This document shows positions 11,934 through 28,669 of a stretch of 64,000 nt of DNA, one piece after another. Every line of letters begins with the position of its first letter. Position 1 is the first letter of the stretch. Position numbers and translations under genes: made by a program. Source of the stretch: an uncultured Marinilabiliaceae bacterium (GTDB taxonomy: Bacteria > Bacteroidota > Bacteroidia > Bacteroidales > Marinilabiliaceae); NCBI GenBank assembly GCA_937920475.1, contig CALEUX010000004.1, forward strand, positions 1 to 64,000, given 5' to 3'. The notes beneath the pieces were generated by a model that had not been told where the DNA came from, did not search any database, and worked only from the letters and a program-made list of their open reading frames with translations.

Positions 11934-14324
11934 ATGAACTTGATTAAGGTAGGTTTATTGGTTTGTTTTCTAGTTGTTCACAGCTCAATACAGACGCAAG
12001 ATAAACTGTACAAAAACGCATTCCCATTATCAGATGTGAAACTGCTTGATGGGCCGTTTAAACATGCCCGCGATCTGAACCTTCAGGTGCTTCTGAAATA
12101 CGATGTAGATCGTTTGCTGGCACCTTACCGTAAGGAAGCCGGACTCCCTGAAAAAGCAAAAAGCTATCCCAATTGGGATGGTTTGGATGGTCACGTAGCC
12201 GGACATTACCTTTCGGCAATGGCCATGAATTATGCGGCCACCGGTAATATAGAGTGTAAAAGGCGCATAGATTATATGCTTACGGAATTAAGAGCGTGCC
12301 TGGAGGCCAATGCCATAAACAATGCCGAATGGGGCGTTGGCTATATTGGAGGATTTCCAAATAGTGTGAAACTTTGGTCGGCCTTTAAAAAAGGTGATTT
12401 CGGCATTTATCATTCGTCGTGGGCTCCGTTTTATAACTTGCATAAAATGTATGCGGGACTCAGGGATGCCTGGGTCTATTGTGGCAACGAGGAAGCAAAA
12501 TCTTTATTTCTGAAATTTTGTAATTGGGATATCGACATCTGTTCCTCTTTTACCGAGGAACAGATGCAGTCGGTGCTAAACATGGAATATGGTGGTATGA
12601 ATGAAACTTTTGCCGATGCCTACCAAATAACTGGCGAAGAAAAATATCTGATTGCTGCAAAAAGGTTTTCACACAACATGTTTCTTGAGCCTTTGTCGAA
12701 CGGAATTGACAATCTGGATAACAAACACGCTAACACTCAAATACCAAAATTTATTGGATTTGCCCGTATCGCGGAGCTTTCTGGTGACAAAAAATACAAA
12801 AATGCCGGTCGTTTTTCATGGGAAACCATTGTTGAAAATCGTTCGTTGGCGTTTGGAGGTAACAGCCGGCGCGAGCACTTCCCAAGCGTAGAATCTTGCG
12901 GCGATTTTATTATTGATGTGGATGGTCCAGAGTCGTGCAACTCTTACAACATGCTGAAACTGACCGAAGATTTGTTCAGGATGCAGCCAAAGGCTCATTA
13001 CGCAGATTACTATGAACGAACAGTGTTCAATCATATCCTTTCAACACAACATCCTGAACATGGTGGTTACGTTTATTTTACCACTGCACGGCCGCAGCAC
13101 TACAGGGTTTATTCTGCTCCAGAACAGGCTATGTGGTGTTGCGTAGGCACCGGCATGGAGAACCATGGTAAATACAATGAGTTTATTTACACTCATGCTG
13201 ATGATTCGTTGTTTGTTAACCTATTTATTGAATCAGAACTCGATTGGAAAGCTAAAAAAGTGAATCTCCGACAGGAAACCAGTTTTCCCTACGAAGGGAA
13301 AACCAAGCTTTCGATAACAAAAGGTTCGGCGAAATTTAAACTGATGGTTAGGTTTCCGGGGTGGGTGAAAGCAGGTGAGTTTAAAATTACCGTAAACGGG
13401 ATAGAAGTTAAGCATAATTCGTTGCCTTCATCTTATGTAAGCATCGATAGAAAATGGGAAAAGGGTGATATTGTAGAGCTTTTAATGCCAATGCACAGTA
13501 GCATTGAGCGTTTGCCCAATGTGCCCGATTATATTGCGTTTATGCACGGACCCATTTTGCTTGGTGCAAAAACAGGGACCGAAGATTTAAAAGGGTTGAT
13601 AGCCGATGACGGACGATGGGGGCAATATCCGGGAGGGAGACTGTTTCCAATAGATCAGGCTCCTATTCTTGTTGAAGATGATATTGAGAATATTGCAAGT
13701 AAACTGATTCCCATTAAGGATGAACCTTTGAACTTTACGCTCAACGTAAAAATGATAAACCCAATTGATCTTAAACTTGAGCCTTTCTCAAATATTCATG
13801 ACTCAAGGTATATGATGTATTGGTTGGCTCTTACAAATAATGGATATAAAACTTACCTCGATTCGTTAACAACCATTGAAAACCATAGAATTGAGATAGA
13901 AAGTCGAACCGTCGATTTTGTGGCAACCGGCGAACAACAGCCCGAAACCGACCATGCCATGCAAAGTGAGAATTCTAATTCGGGTAACAATCACAATGAA
14001 TTCTATAGAGAAGCTGTCAGAGGCGGATACTTCAGTTACGAAATGACAACAAACTCCGAAACCAATTTAAGACTTTTGGTTCGCTATTGGGGTGCAGAAT
14101 GGGGTGGACGTAAGTTTGATATTTACATTGACGATGAAAAACTGTTGACTGAAAATAATACCGGACGTTGGAACCAGTCGAGGTTCTTTGATGTGGAGTA
14201 TACTATTCCAGAATCGATGGTAAAAGACAAGGACAATGTAAGAGTTAAGTTTCAGGCTTTGCCTGGGAATACTGCAGGTGCAGTTTATTTTCTGAGGGTG
14301 TTAAGCGTTAATGATAAGTTGTAA
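11934..14324 (+). CDS. GH127-type (DUF1680) beta-L-arabinofuranosidase-like
   Basis: FPLSDVKLLDGPFKHARDLN; YDVDRLLAPYRKEAGL; GHVAGHYLSAMA; AMWCCVGTGMENHGKY. Confidence 0.92.
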   Translation: MNLIKVGLLVCFLVVHSSIQTQDKLYKNAFPLSDVKLLDGPFKHARDLNLQVLLKYDVDRLLAPYRKEAGLPEKAKSYPNWDGLDGHVAGHYLSAMAMNYAATGNIECKRRIDYMLTELRACLEANAINNAEWGVGYIGGFPNSVKLWSAFKKGDFGIYHSSWAPFYNLHKMYAGLRDAWVYCGNEEAKSLFLKFCNWDIDICSSFTEEQMQSVLNMEYGGMNETFADAYQITGEEKYLIAAKRFSHNMFLEPLSNGIDNLDNKHANTQIPKFIGFARIAELSGDKKYKNAGRFSWETIVENRSLAFGGNSRREHFPSVESCGDFIIDVDGPESCNSYNMLKLTEDLFRMQPKAHYADYYERTVFNHILSTQHPEHGGYVYFTTARPQHYRVYSAPEQAMWCCVGTGMENHGKYNEFIYTHADDSLFVNLFIESELDWKAKKVNLRQETSFPYEGKTKLSITKGSAKFKLMVRFPGWVKAGEFKITVNGIEVKHNSLPSSYVSIDRKWEKGDIVELLMPMHSSIERLPNVPDYIAFMHGPILLGAKTGTEDLKGLIADDGRWGQYPGGRLFPIDQAPILVEDDIENIASKLIPIKDEPLNFTLNVKMINPIDLKLEPFSNIHDSRYMMYWLALTNNGYKTYLDSLTTIENHRIEIESRTVDFVATGEQQPETDHAMQSENSNSGNNHNEFYREAVRGGYFSYEMTTNSETNLRLLVRYWGAEWGGRKFDIYIDDEKLLTENNTGRWNQSRFFDVEYTIPESMVKDKDNVRVKFQALPGNTAGAVYFLRVLSVNDKL

Positions 14325-14331
14325 TATATAA

Positions 14332-15714
14332 ATGTCTAATTCAATGAATTCCAGGATTAAAACCTTATTCGGGTCATTTTTTTTGTTTGCAGCCCTTTTG
14401 ATGGGAAGTAGTGTATATGCCCAAAAGCCAATCATTCAAACCAAATATACTGCCGACCCGGTGCCCATGGTTTATAACAACACCGTGTTTTTATATACCA
14501 CTCACGATGCCGACGACGCCATGGGATTTAAAATGTTTAACTGGTTGCTCTACACATCAACCGATATGGTTAATTGGACCGACCATGGTGTGATTGCCTC
14601 ATTAAAAAACTTTGATTGGGTGCCTTACGATAATGGTGCATGGGCGCCTCATTGCATAGAGCGCAATGGTAAGTTCTATTTCTATTGTCCCATCCCAAAT
14701 GGGATTGGAATAGGTGTTTTGGTAGCCGATAATCCTTATGGACCTTTTAAAGACCCCCTCGGAAAGCCATTGATTCAAAACAGCCATCATGATATTGATC
14801 CTGCCGTATTTATCGACGATGACGGACAGGCATATTTGTACTGGGGCAATCCTAAAGTCTATTATGTGAAGCTTAACGAGGATATGATTTCATATTCCGG
14901 GGAAATTATGGTAGAAGAAACAACACCTAAAAACTACCAGGAGGGGCCTTGGGTGTGGAAGCGCAACGAACATTATTATCTGGCTTATGCATCTACCTGT
15001 TGTCCCGAAGGAATTGGTTATGCCATGAGCAGCTCGCCCACAGGTCCATGGGAGTATAAGGGAATGATAATGGATGCAACTGAACTAAGCAGGGGGAATC
15101 ATCCCGGAATCATAGAGTTTAAAGGGAAATGGTATTGTTTTGGTCATACTTACGACTTACTTAAACTAACAACTACCAAATTTTATGAGCGTCGTTCGGT
15201 TATGCTCGATGAAATGATTTATAACCCCGACGGAACCATACAAAACCGTGCTTACTGGACGGTAGAAGGTCCTACTCAAGTGGAAACTCTGAATCCTTTC
15301 AAACGGGTGGAGGCAGAAACCATGGCTTGGAGCGAAGGCGTAAAAACCAGATTCGAAACCGAATGGGAAGGCGATTTTGATTGGGCACGGGGAGCTAAAA
15401 TTGCCGACCGTAGATTTGTAACATCCATAAACAATGGTGATTACATTATGGTGAAAGGCGCCAATTTTTCAACGGGTGCAAAGTCTGTTGAGGTGAGTGT
15501 GGCTTCGCTTTATGGAGGGAAAATCGAAATCAGAGTCGATAAAATAGATGGGCCACTCATCGCAACAGTAGATGTAAATACATCGCGTGAAGGTGGCATT
15601 TGGCGAACATTCACTGCGCCTGTAAACAATAAGGCAAAGGGCGTTCGCGATGTTTACTTTGTTTTTAAGGGCGAAAAAGACCTATTCGATTTTGACTGGT
15701 GGAAATTCAATTAG
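14332..15714 (+). CDS. GH43 glycosidase with C-terminal CBM6
   Basis: IIQTKYTADPVPMVYNNTVFLYTTHD; HDIDPAVFIDDDGQAYLYWGN; FKRVEAETMAWSEG...FDFDWWKFN. Confidence 0.93.
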   Translation: MSNSMNSRIKTLFGSFFLFAALLMGSSVYAQKPIIQTKYTADPVPMVYNNTVFLYTTHDADDAMGFKMFNWLLYTSTDMVNWTDHGVIASLKNFDWVPYDNGAWAPHCIERNGKFYFYCPIPNGIGIGVLVADNPYGPFKDPLGKPLIQNSHHDIDPAVFIDDDGQAYLYWGNPKVYYVKLNEDMISYSGEIMVEETTPKNYQEGPWVWKRNEHYYLAYASTCCPEGIGYAMSSSPTGPWEYKGMIMDATELSRGNHPGIIEFKGKWYCFGHTYDLLKLTTTKFYERRSVMLDEMIYNPDGTIQNRAYWTVEGPTQVETLNPFKRVEAETMAWSEGVKTRFETEWEGDFDWARGAKIADRRFVTSINNGDYIMVKGANFSTGAKSVEVSVASLYGGKIEIRVDKIDGPLIATVDVNTSREGGIWRTFTAPVNNKAKGVRDVYFVFKGEKDLFDFDWWKFN

Positions 15715-15795
15715 ACGCTCAAATATCTAACTCAAAAAAATATTAATTGTGAAGTTAAATGAGTTCCCAACGCAATTATTTGCAATAGCGGAATA

Positions 15796-16059
15796 TTGCC
15801 TAATCCGAGTGGAGGAATGCCGGCGTTATCTATAAATCACCTGGAAAAACTACATAATATAACACTATATATACTAGTTGTAGCCAATTATACAGACCTG
15901 AGCACAAAAAGATTAAATGTTGACATGAAACCTAAAGAAGTACTTTTAGAAGCTGTAAATAAATTTCTGAAAAAAAAGCTCAAAGAGATTGGATTTGTCT
16001 TCTCCGACTCACAATTGAAATTTACGAAAAAGCTAAAGTACGGACTTATAAAAACCTAA
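15796..16059 (+). other. Short 87-aa ORF, possible N-terminal remnant of a larger protein
   Basis: Tail MKPKEVLLEAVNKFLKKKLKEIGFVFSDSQLKFTKK resembles the start of DUF4304-like proteins, then ends abruptly; no signal peptide, unlike its neighbours. Confidence 0.3.
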
Positions 16060-19827
<3,768 letters not shown>

Positions 19828-19946
19828 GCCTGATAAATAACAGGCTACATCGTATATAAATCATTTGTCAGCCACTGGGATATCGAGCGTTTCAGCCCCT
19901 ATCACAGGCTCTTGTAACTTGGCAGGAACGTGCTTCGAAAGGCCAA

Positions 19947-20056
19947 ACGCTTCATATACGTAACCATGGTGAGTCTGAAATAACCTATAATAAAGGGATG
20001 GACGATTTTAATCGCATCAATAATGTGCCAGTTTATGTAGCAAATATGGATGTTGT
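19947..20056 (+). pseudogene. Fragment of the alpha/beta-hydrolase gene also present at 31393-32304
   Basis: TLHIRNHGESEITYNKGMDDFNRINNVPVYVANMDV aligns with TLYLLGGESDIAYNNGMDDFNRINHVPVFVANMDV. Confidence 0.85.
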
Positions 20057-20168
20057 ATGCAAGTGTAAGGAATTGCCAGCAAGACATATAATGATATTTT
20101 AGAAGATTGTAGCAAATACATTGAAAACAACAGTATTATATTTTTTTCGAACAATTGAAAATTTTAAT

Positions 20169-20873
20169 ATGAAGCTTAAATGCATAGCTATTATGGTTTT
20201 ATCTTGTTTCCTGGTTAAAGCTTGTGCTAATCCAGAGTCAGAAAAGAAAAATTTAAAACCACGAATCGTAGTCCTAACCGATATTGCTCCCAATAATATT
20301 GAGCCGGATGATATGGAGTCCATGATTCGATTGCTTGTCCATGCCGACCTGTTCCAGATTGAAGCCCTTATTGCCACAACGGGTTGGAGCAACACTGGTG
20401 GATTGGAACGTATTGACCTTATGCATGAAGCTTTAAATGCCTATGAAAAAGATCTTCCAAATCTCAAAAAACATTCCGACCAAAAAAAATTCATACAGGA
20501 TGAATCAACTCAGCAAATTGGTTACTGGCCCAGTCCTGATTATTTGCGATCGCAAACTGTACTAGGAAGCACAAAAATGGGGATGGGATATATTGGAGAA
20601 GGCAATGATTCACAAGGAAGCAATCTTATCATTGAAATGGCTGATAAAAATGACAACCGGCCTATCTGGATATCTGTCTGGGGTGGTGACAACACTTTCG
20701 CGCAAGCTATCTGGCGAGTAAAGCAAGACAGGACTCTGGAGGAGCTAAAATCTTTTTTGAATAAATTTAGAATCTATACCATTACCGATCAGGACAGGCC
20801 ATGGTCAAGAGGTGACACCATTAATTATACCAATAGTTCACACCAATGGATGAAGCAATTTCATGCAATATAA
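20169..20873 (+). CDS. DUF1593 (nucleoside-hydrolase-like) protein, probably C-terminally truncated
   Basis: RIVVLTDIAPNNIEPDDMESMIRLLVHADLFQIEALIATTGW; WGGDNTFAQAIW; IYTITDQDRPW; ORF stops shortly after the SSHQWM motif. Start placed at internal ATG 20169 with a lipobox-like signal. Confidence 0.75.
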   Translation: MKLKCIAIMVLSCFLVKACANPESEKKNLKPRIVVLTDIAPNNIEPDDMESMIRLLVHADLFQIEALIATTGWSNTGGLERIDLMHEALNAYEKDLPNLKKHSDQKKFIQDESTQQIGYWPSPDYLRSQTVLGSTKMGMGYIGEGNDSQGSNLIIEMADKNDNRPIWISVWGGDNTFAQAIWRVKQDRTLEELKSFLNKFRIYTITDQDRPWSRGDTINYTNSSHQWMKQFHAI

Positions 20874-20886
20874 ACGGTAAATCGCT

Positions 20887-23371
20887 ATGGAAATAAAAAA
20901 GCGACTGCAAAAAAAGCAAAGTAAAATCTTTTCATACATTTTACTCTTTGTGTTTTTATTGCCTGTATTTATTGCCTGTCAGCAACAAAAACAGGCCAGA
21001 ACTGAAATTCTTTTCGACGACGATTGGATGTTTCAATTGGGAGATGTAGAAGGTGCCGAAAGTCCTTTATTTAACGATGACTCTTGGCGCACCCTCGATT
21101 TACCGCACGACTGGAGCATCGAAAATCTTCCCAATCAGGAATCCGACAACGTTGTTGGGCCATTCTCCAAAGAAAGCATAGGAGCAACAGCAACCGGATA
21201 CACTTTTGGTGGAACAGCCTGGTATCGTAAAACTTTTACACTCGATAAGGACAAGCGTTTTAACCAAACCATTATCAATTTCGATGGTGTATATATGAAC
21301 AGCGAGGTGTGGGTAAATGGTAAGCTGGCGGGCATTCAACCTTATGGCTATACTGCTTTTCAATTCGATATTACCGAATTGCTTAATGCTCCCGGCCAAC
21401 CCAATGTTTTAGCCGTAAAAGTTAAAAACGAAGGCAAAAACTCCCGATGGTACAGCGGTTCGGGTATATATCGCCATGTTTGGCTTATTCAAAAGCAACC
21501 CTTACGCATTGAACACAATGGCGTGTTTGTAAATACCGAGAGTATTTCTGAGAATGAAGCAAATATAACCATAACTGCAACAGTTGAGAACAGTACAAAC
21601 GCTGGTGTGGATGTTAGTTTGCAGATTCGCATCATCGATGGTAACGGGAAAGTTGCAACCACCTCAAAAACTCCTGTTAGGAATATTAACCGCGGTTCAG
21701 AGGACATTATTCAACGTATAACAGTACCTCAAGCCAAATTGTGGTCGCACGAAACTCCCAACCTTTATACAGCAGAGGTTAAAGTAATAGCCGATAGAAC
21801 AGTTACCGACCAAACAGCAACCGCATTTGGAATACGCACCATACATTTTGATGCAAAAACGGGATTTACCGTTAACGGAAAAACGGTGCTTCTGAAAGGA
21901 GGAAACCTTCACCACGACAATGGCTTTTTGGGTGCAGCAACCATCGACCGTGCTGAAGAACGCCGTGTAGAATTGATGAAAGCAAATGGTTTCAACGCCA
22001 TACGCGCTGCTCATAACCCGCCTTCGAAACAGTTCCTTGAGGCCTGCGACCGCTTGGGCGTTTATGTAATGAACGAGGCTTTTGACCAATGGGTTCGACC
22101 TAAAAACCCACAGGATTACCATCTGTATTTCCGCGAATGGTGGCAAAAAGACCTTAAATCAATGATTTACCGCGACCGAAATCATCCTTCTGTAATTTTC
22201 TGGAGTATTGGTAATGAGCTTAATGAACGAGCCGACTCAATTGGATATGTTATCCGAAAAGAACTGGCAGCAGAAGTTCGTAAACTCGACCCTACAAGAC
22301 CTGTAACAGAAGGGGTTTGTGAGTTTTGGGACCATTGGGGCAGAGAATGGTCAACGGCGGCTCCTGTATTTACCGACCTGGATGTGGCAGGTTATAATTA
22401 TCTGCAAAAATTTTTCGAATCAGACCATGCCGAGTATCCCGACCGAATAGTTGTGAGCACCGAGTCGTATGCCGCCGAAGCGTATGCTTTTTGGCAAGGG
22501 GTTGAGAAAAACTCCTATGTAATTGGCGATTTTGTATGGACAGGCATGGACCATCTGGGAGAAACCGGATGCGGCAACTCAAAAATTGCCCCGGAACCCG
22601 GCCCACGAGTAGGGCTTCAGCCATGGCCATGGTTTAGCAACTATTGTGGCGATATTGACCTTTGTGGAAATAAAAAACCTCAATCGTATTATCGCGATGT
22701 GGTTTGGGATAACAGCAAAATTGAAATGATGGTTCATACGCCATTACCCGAAGGCATGGTTGAAACATACAGTTACTGGGGCTGGCCTGATGAGTATCCA
22801 AGTTGGAACTGGGAGGGTTACGAAGGCACAACAATGGATGTGAGGGTATTCTCTAAGAGCCCTGTTGTACGTTTGGAATTAAACGGCAAGTTGATTGGAG
22901 AACAGACTATTGATACAAATATTGGCATCACCGCCAATTATAAAGTCCCTTATCAGGCTGGTGTAATAAAAGCCATTGCACTTGAAAACGGAAAAGAAGT
23001 TGCCTCAAAAGAGCTTAAAACAACAGGGGCACCGGCAAAAATAAAACTTACTGCCGATAGAGCTGTGATTAAAGCCGATCGCAACGATTTATCCTACGTG
23101 AAAGTTGGGATTACCGACGAACAGGGCAATGTAATACCTGATGCTTCCATTCCGGTTACTTTCACCGTTTCGGGAGTCGGAGAAATTGCCGGTTCGGGAA
23201 ATGCAAACCCAACCGACATGGAAAGTTTTAACAGTCCTGTTTGTAAAACCTTCCGCGGAAAGGCATTGGTAATTCTTCGTCCGATAAAAAACAATATAAG
23301 TGGCACAATCACCCTTACGGCTGAAGCACCAGGTTTAACTACGGGCGAAATTAATATTGAAATTAAAGACA

Positions 23372-23376
<5 letters not shown>
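20887..23376 (+). CDS. GH2 beta-galactosidase-like enzyme with C-terminal Ig-like domains
   Basis: DLPHDWSIENLP; VWVNGKLAGIQPYGYTAF; VIFWSIGNELNERAD; VSTESYAAEAY. Confidence 0.92.
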
Positions 23377-26643
<3,267 letters not shown>

Positions 26644-26644
<1 letters not shown>

Positions 26645-28623
26645 TGTTAAATCATTTTTTATCAATTACCAAGATGAATAATCCCGTTAAAAACACGAAT
26701 AAATTAACAAATCGATTATTATTTACAGTCATTATGCTGATGGTTGTATATCCCGTTTATTCGCAGCAGTTAACAGTTAGTTCGCCCAATAAAAAAAATC
26801 AAGTAGCATTGACCTGTCAGCAGCAAGGAACAACCGGCAGTTGGCATCTCGAAGCTATATACGCTGCCAATGGATTGGCTGCATCGGTAATCCCGCGTAT
26901 TAAATTAGGGTTACAGAGAAACGATCAGGATTTTTCGAAAGACCTGAAATTTTTAAAAGCCACGAAATCTGTCCTAATCAAAGAGCAGTATACGGCCCTT
27001 CATGGCAAACGCAGCCAATGCAGCAACTCGGCCAACGAGGTGGTAGTATCGTTCGAAAACCCGTCCAAAGCGAAAATGAACGTCATCATCAGGGCTTACA
27101 ACGATGGGATTGCTTTCCGCTATGAATTTCCTGAAAAAACCGGAAATTTTACCATTACCAATGAACATACATCTTACATAGTGCCCGACAGTACAGTGCG
27201 TTGGCTACAAAAGTTCGACCTGTCAAACGAAGGATTGTATAAAAAAACCGTTACTGCACAGGAAAAAGGCGACTGGTGTTACCCGGCTTTGTTTCATTCC
27301 GAATATAGTAACTGCTGGTATCTCATTCACGAGGCAGATGTTGACAGAGGCTACTGCGCTACAAAGCTGAGCAGCGATGGGCAGCAATCGATTTACAAAG
27401 TAACACTCCCCTACCCACATGAAGGTGAAGGCGAAGCTTTACCCCAAATCACTCTGCCATGGAAATCGCCCTGGCGTGTCATTATCATGGGTCAATTGTC
27501 TGATATTGTTGAATCTACTTTAGTTGATGATGTTTCCAAACCATCTGTATTAACCAAAACAGATTGGATAAAGCCGGGTCTGGTATCATGGAACTACTGG
27601 TCGGACAATCATGGAACCCGCGACTATCAGACTGTTTGCCGCTTTACAGATTTGGCAGCAGCCATGGATTGGCCCTATACCCTGTTCGATTGGGAATGGG
27701 ATGCCATGTCCAACGGTGGTAATGTAGAAGATGCTGCCAAATATGCACTTTCGAAAGGTGTGAAACCATTGATTTGGTACAACTCGGGCATGTTTAAGTG
27801 GATTACGGCAACACCCTTCGACCGCTTGAAAACGCACGAAGGCCGCCTGAAAGAATTTGCCTGGCTCAAGAGCCTGGGCTTTGTAGGTGTAAAAATAGAC
27901 TTCTTTCTGAGCGAAAAACAATTCATGATGGAATACTATCTGGATATACTGGAAGATGCCGCCAAAGCTGAAATGATGGTATATTTTCATGGTTGTTTGG
28001 TACCTCGTGGCTGGGCACGTACTTATCCTCACCTGATGACCTACGAGGGAGTGCGAGGGGCCGAGTGGTACAACAACAATCACGAACTCACTACTACAGC
28101 TCCTGAACATAATTCGGTGATGCCCTTTACCCGAAATGTGGTAGGTTCAATGGATTATACGCCGGTTACTTTCACCAACTCACAGCATCCGCACATAACA
28201 TCGTATGGGCACGAGCTGGCTTTGAGCGTGGTATTCGAATCGGCACTCCAGCACATGGCCGACCGCCCCGAAGGGTATTATAACCTGCCCGATGCCGCCC
28301 GTTCGTTCCTTAAAGAAGTACCTGCCGCCTGGGACGATACCAAGTACCTTGATGGTTATCCCGGGAAAGACGTCATCATTGCCCGCCGAAAAAATAAAGC
28401 CTGGTATATAGGTGGTTTGAACTCAGAAAATAAGGAAAAAACCAAAACCCTGAGATTCGACTTTCTGGACGACAACACCAGCTATAAGCTGACGTTGATT
28501 GCCGACGAGAAACATGATAAAGCGTTTTCCACCAGGTATGTGGTGGTGGATAAGCATTCACAAATTGATGTAAAAATGCTCCGAAGAGGTGGATTTGCCA
28601 TCAGCTTAAAACCTGTTCAATAG
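26644..28623 (+). CDS. GH97 glycosidase
   Basis: ALTCQQQGTTGSWHLEA; FDWEWDAMSNGG; GFVGVKIDFFLSEKQFMMEYY; VYFHGCLVPRGWARTYPHLMTYEGVRGAEWY. Confidence 0.92.
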
Positions 28624-28669
28624 TATTCATCCAATCAGGGGGAGACCAATAAACCTTAAAAAAAATACC

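Noticed and set aside
21697-22146. 149-aa minus-strand ORF opposite GH2
   Set aside because: Shadow of a conserved catalytic coding region; no recognisable motifs.
27586-28110. 174-aa minus-strand ORF opposite GH97
   Set aside because: Lies fully inside a well-supported plus-strand GH97 gene; composition is that of an antisense shadow ORF with no recognisable domain.
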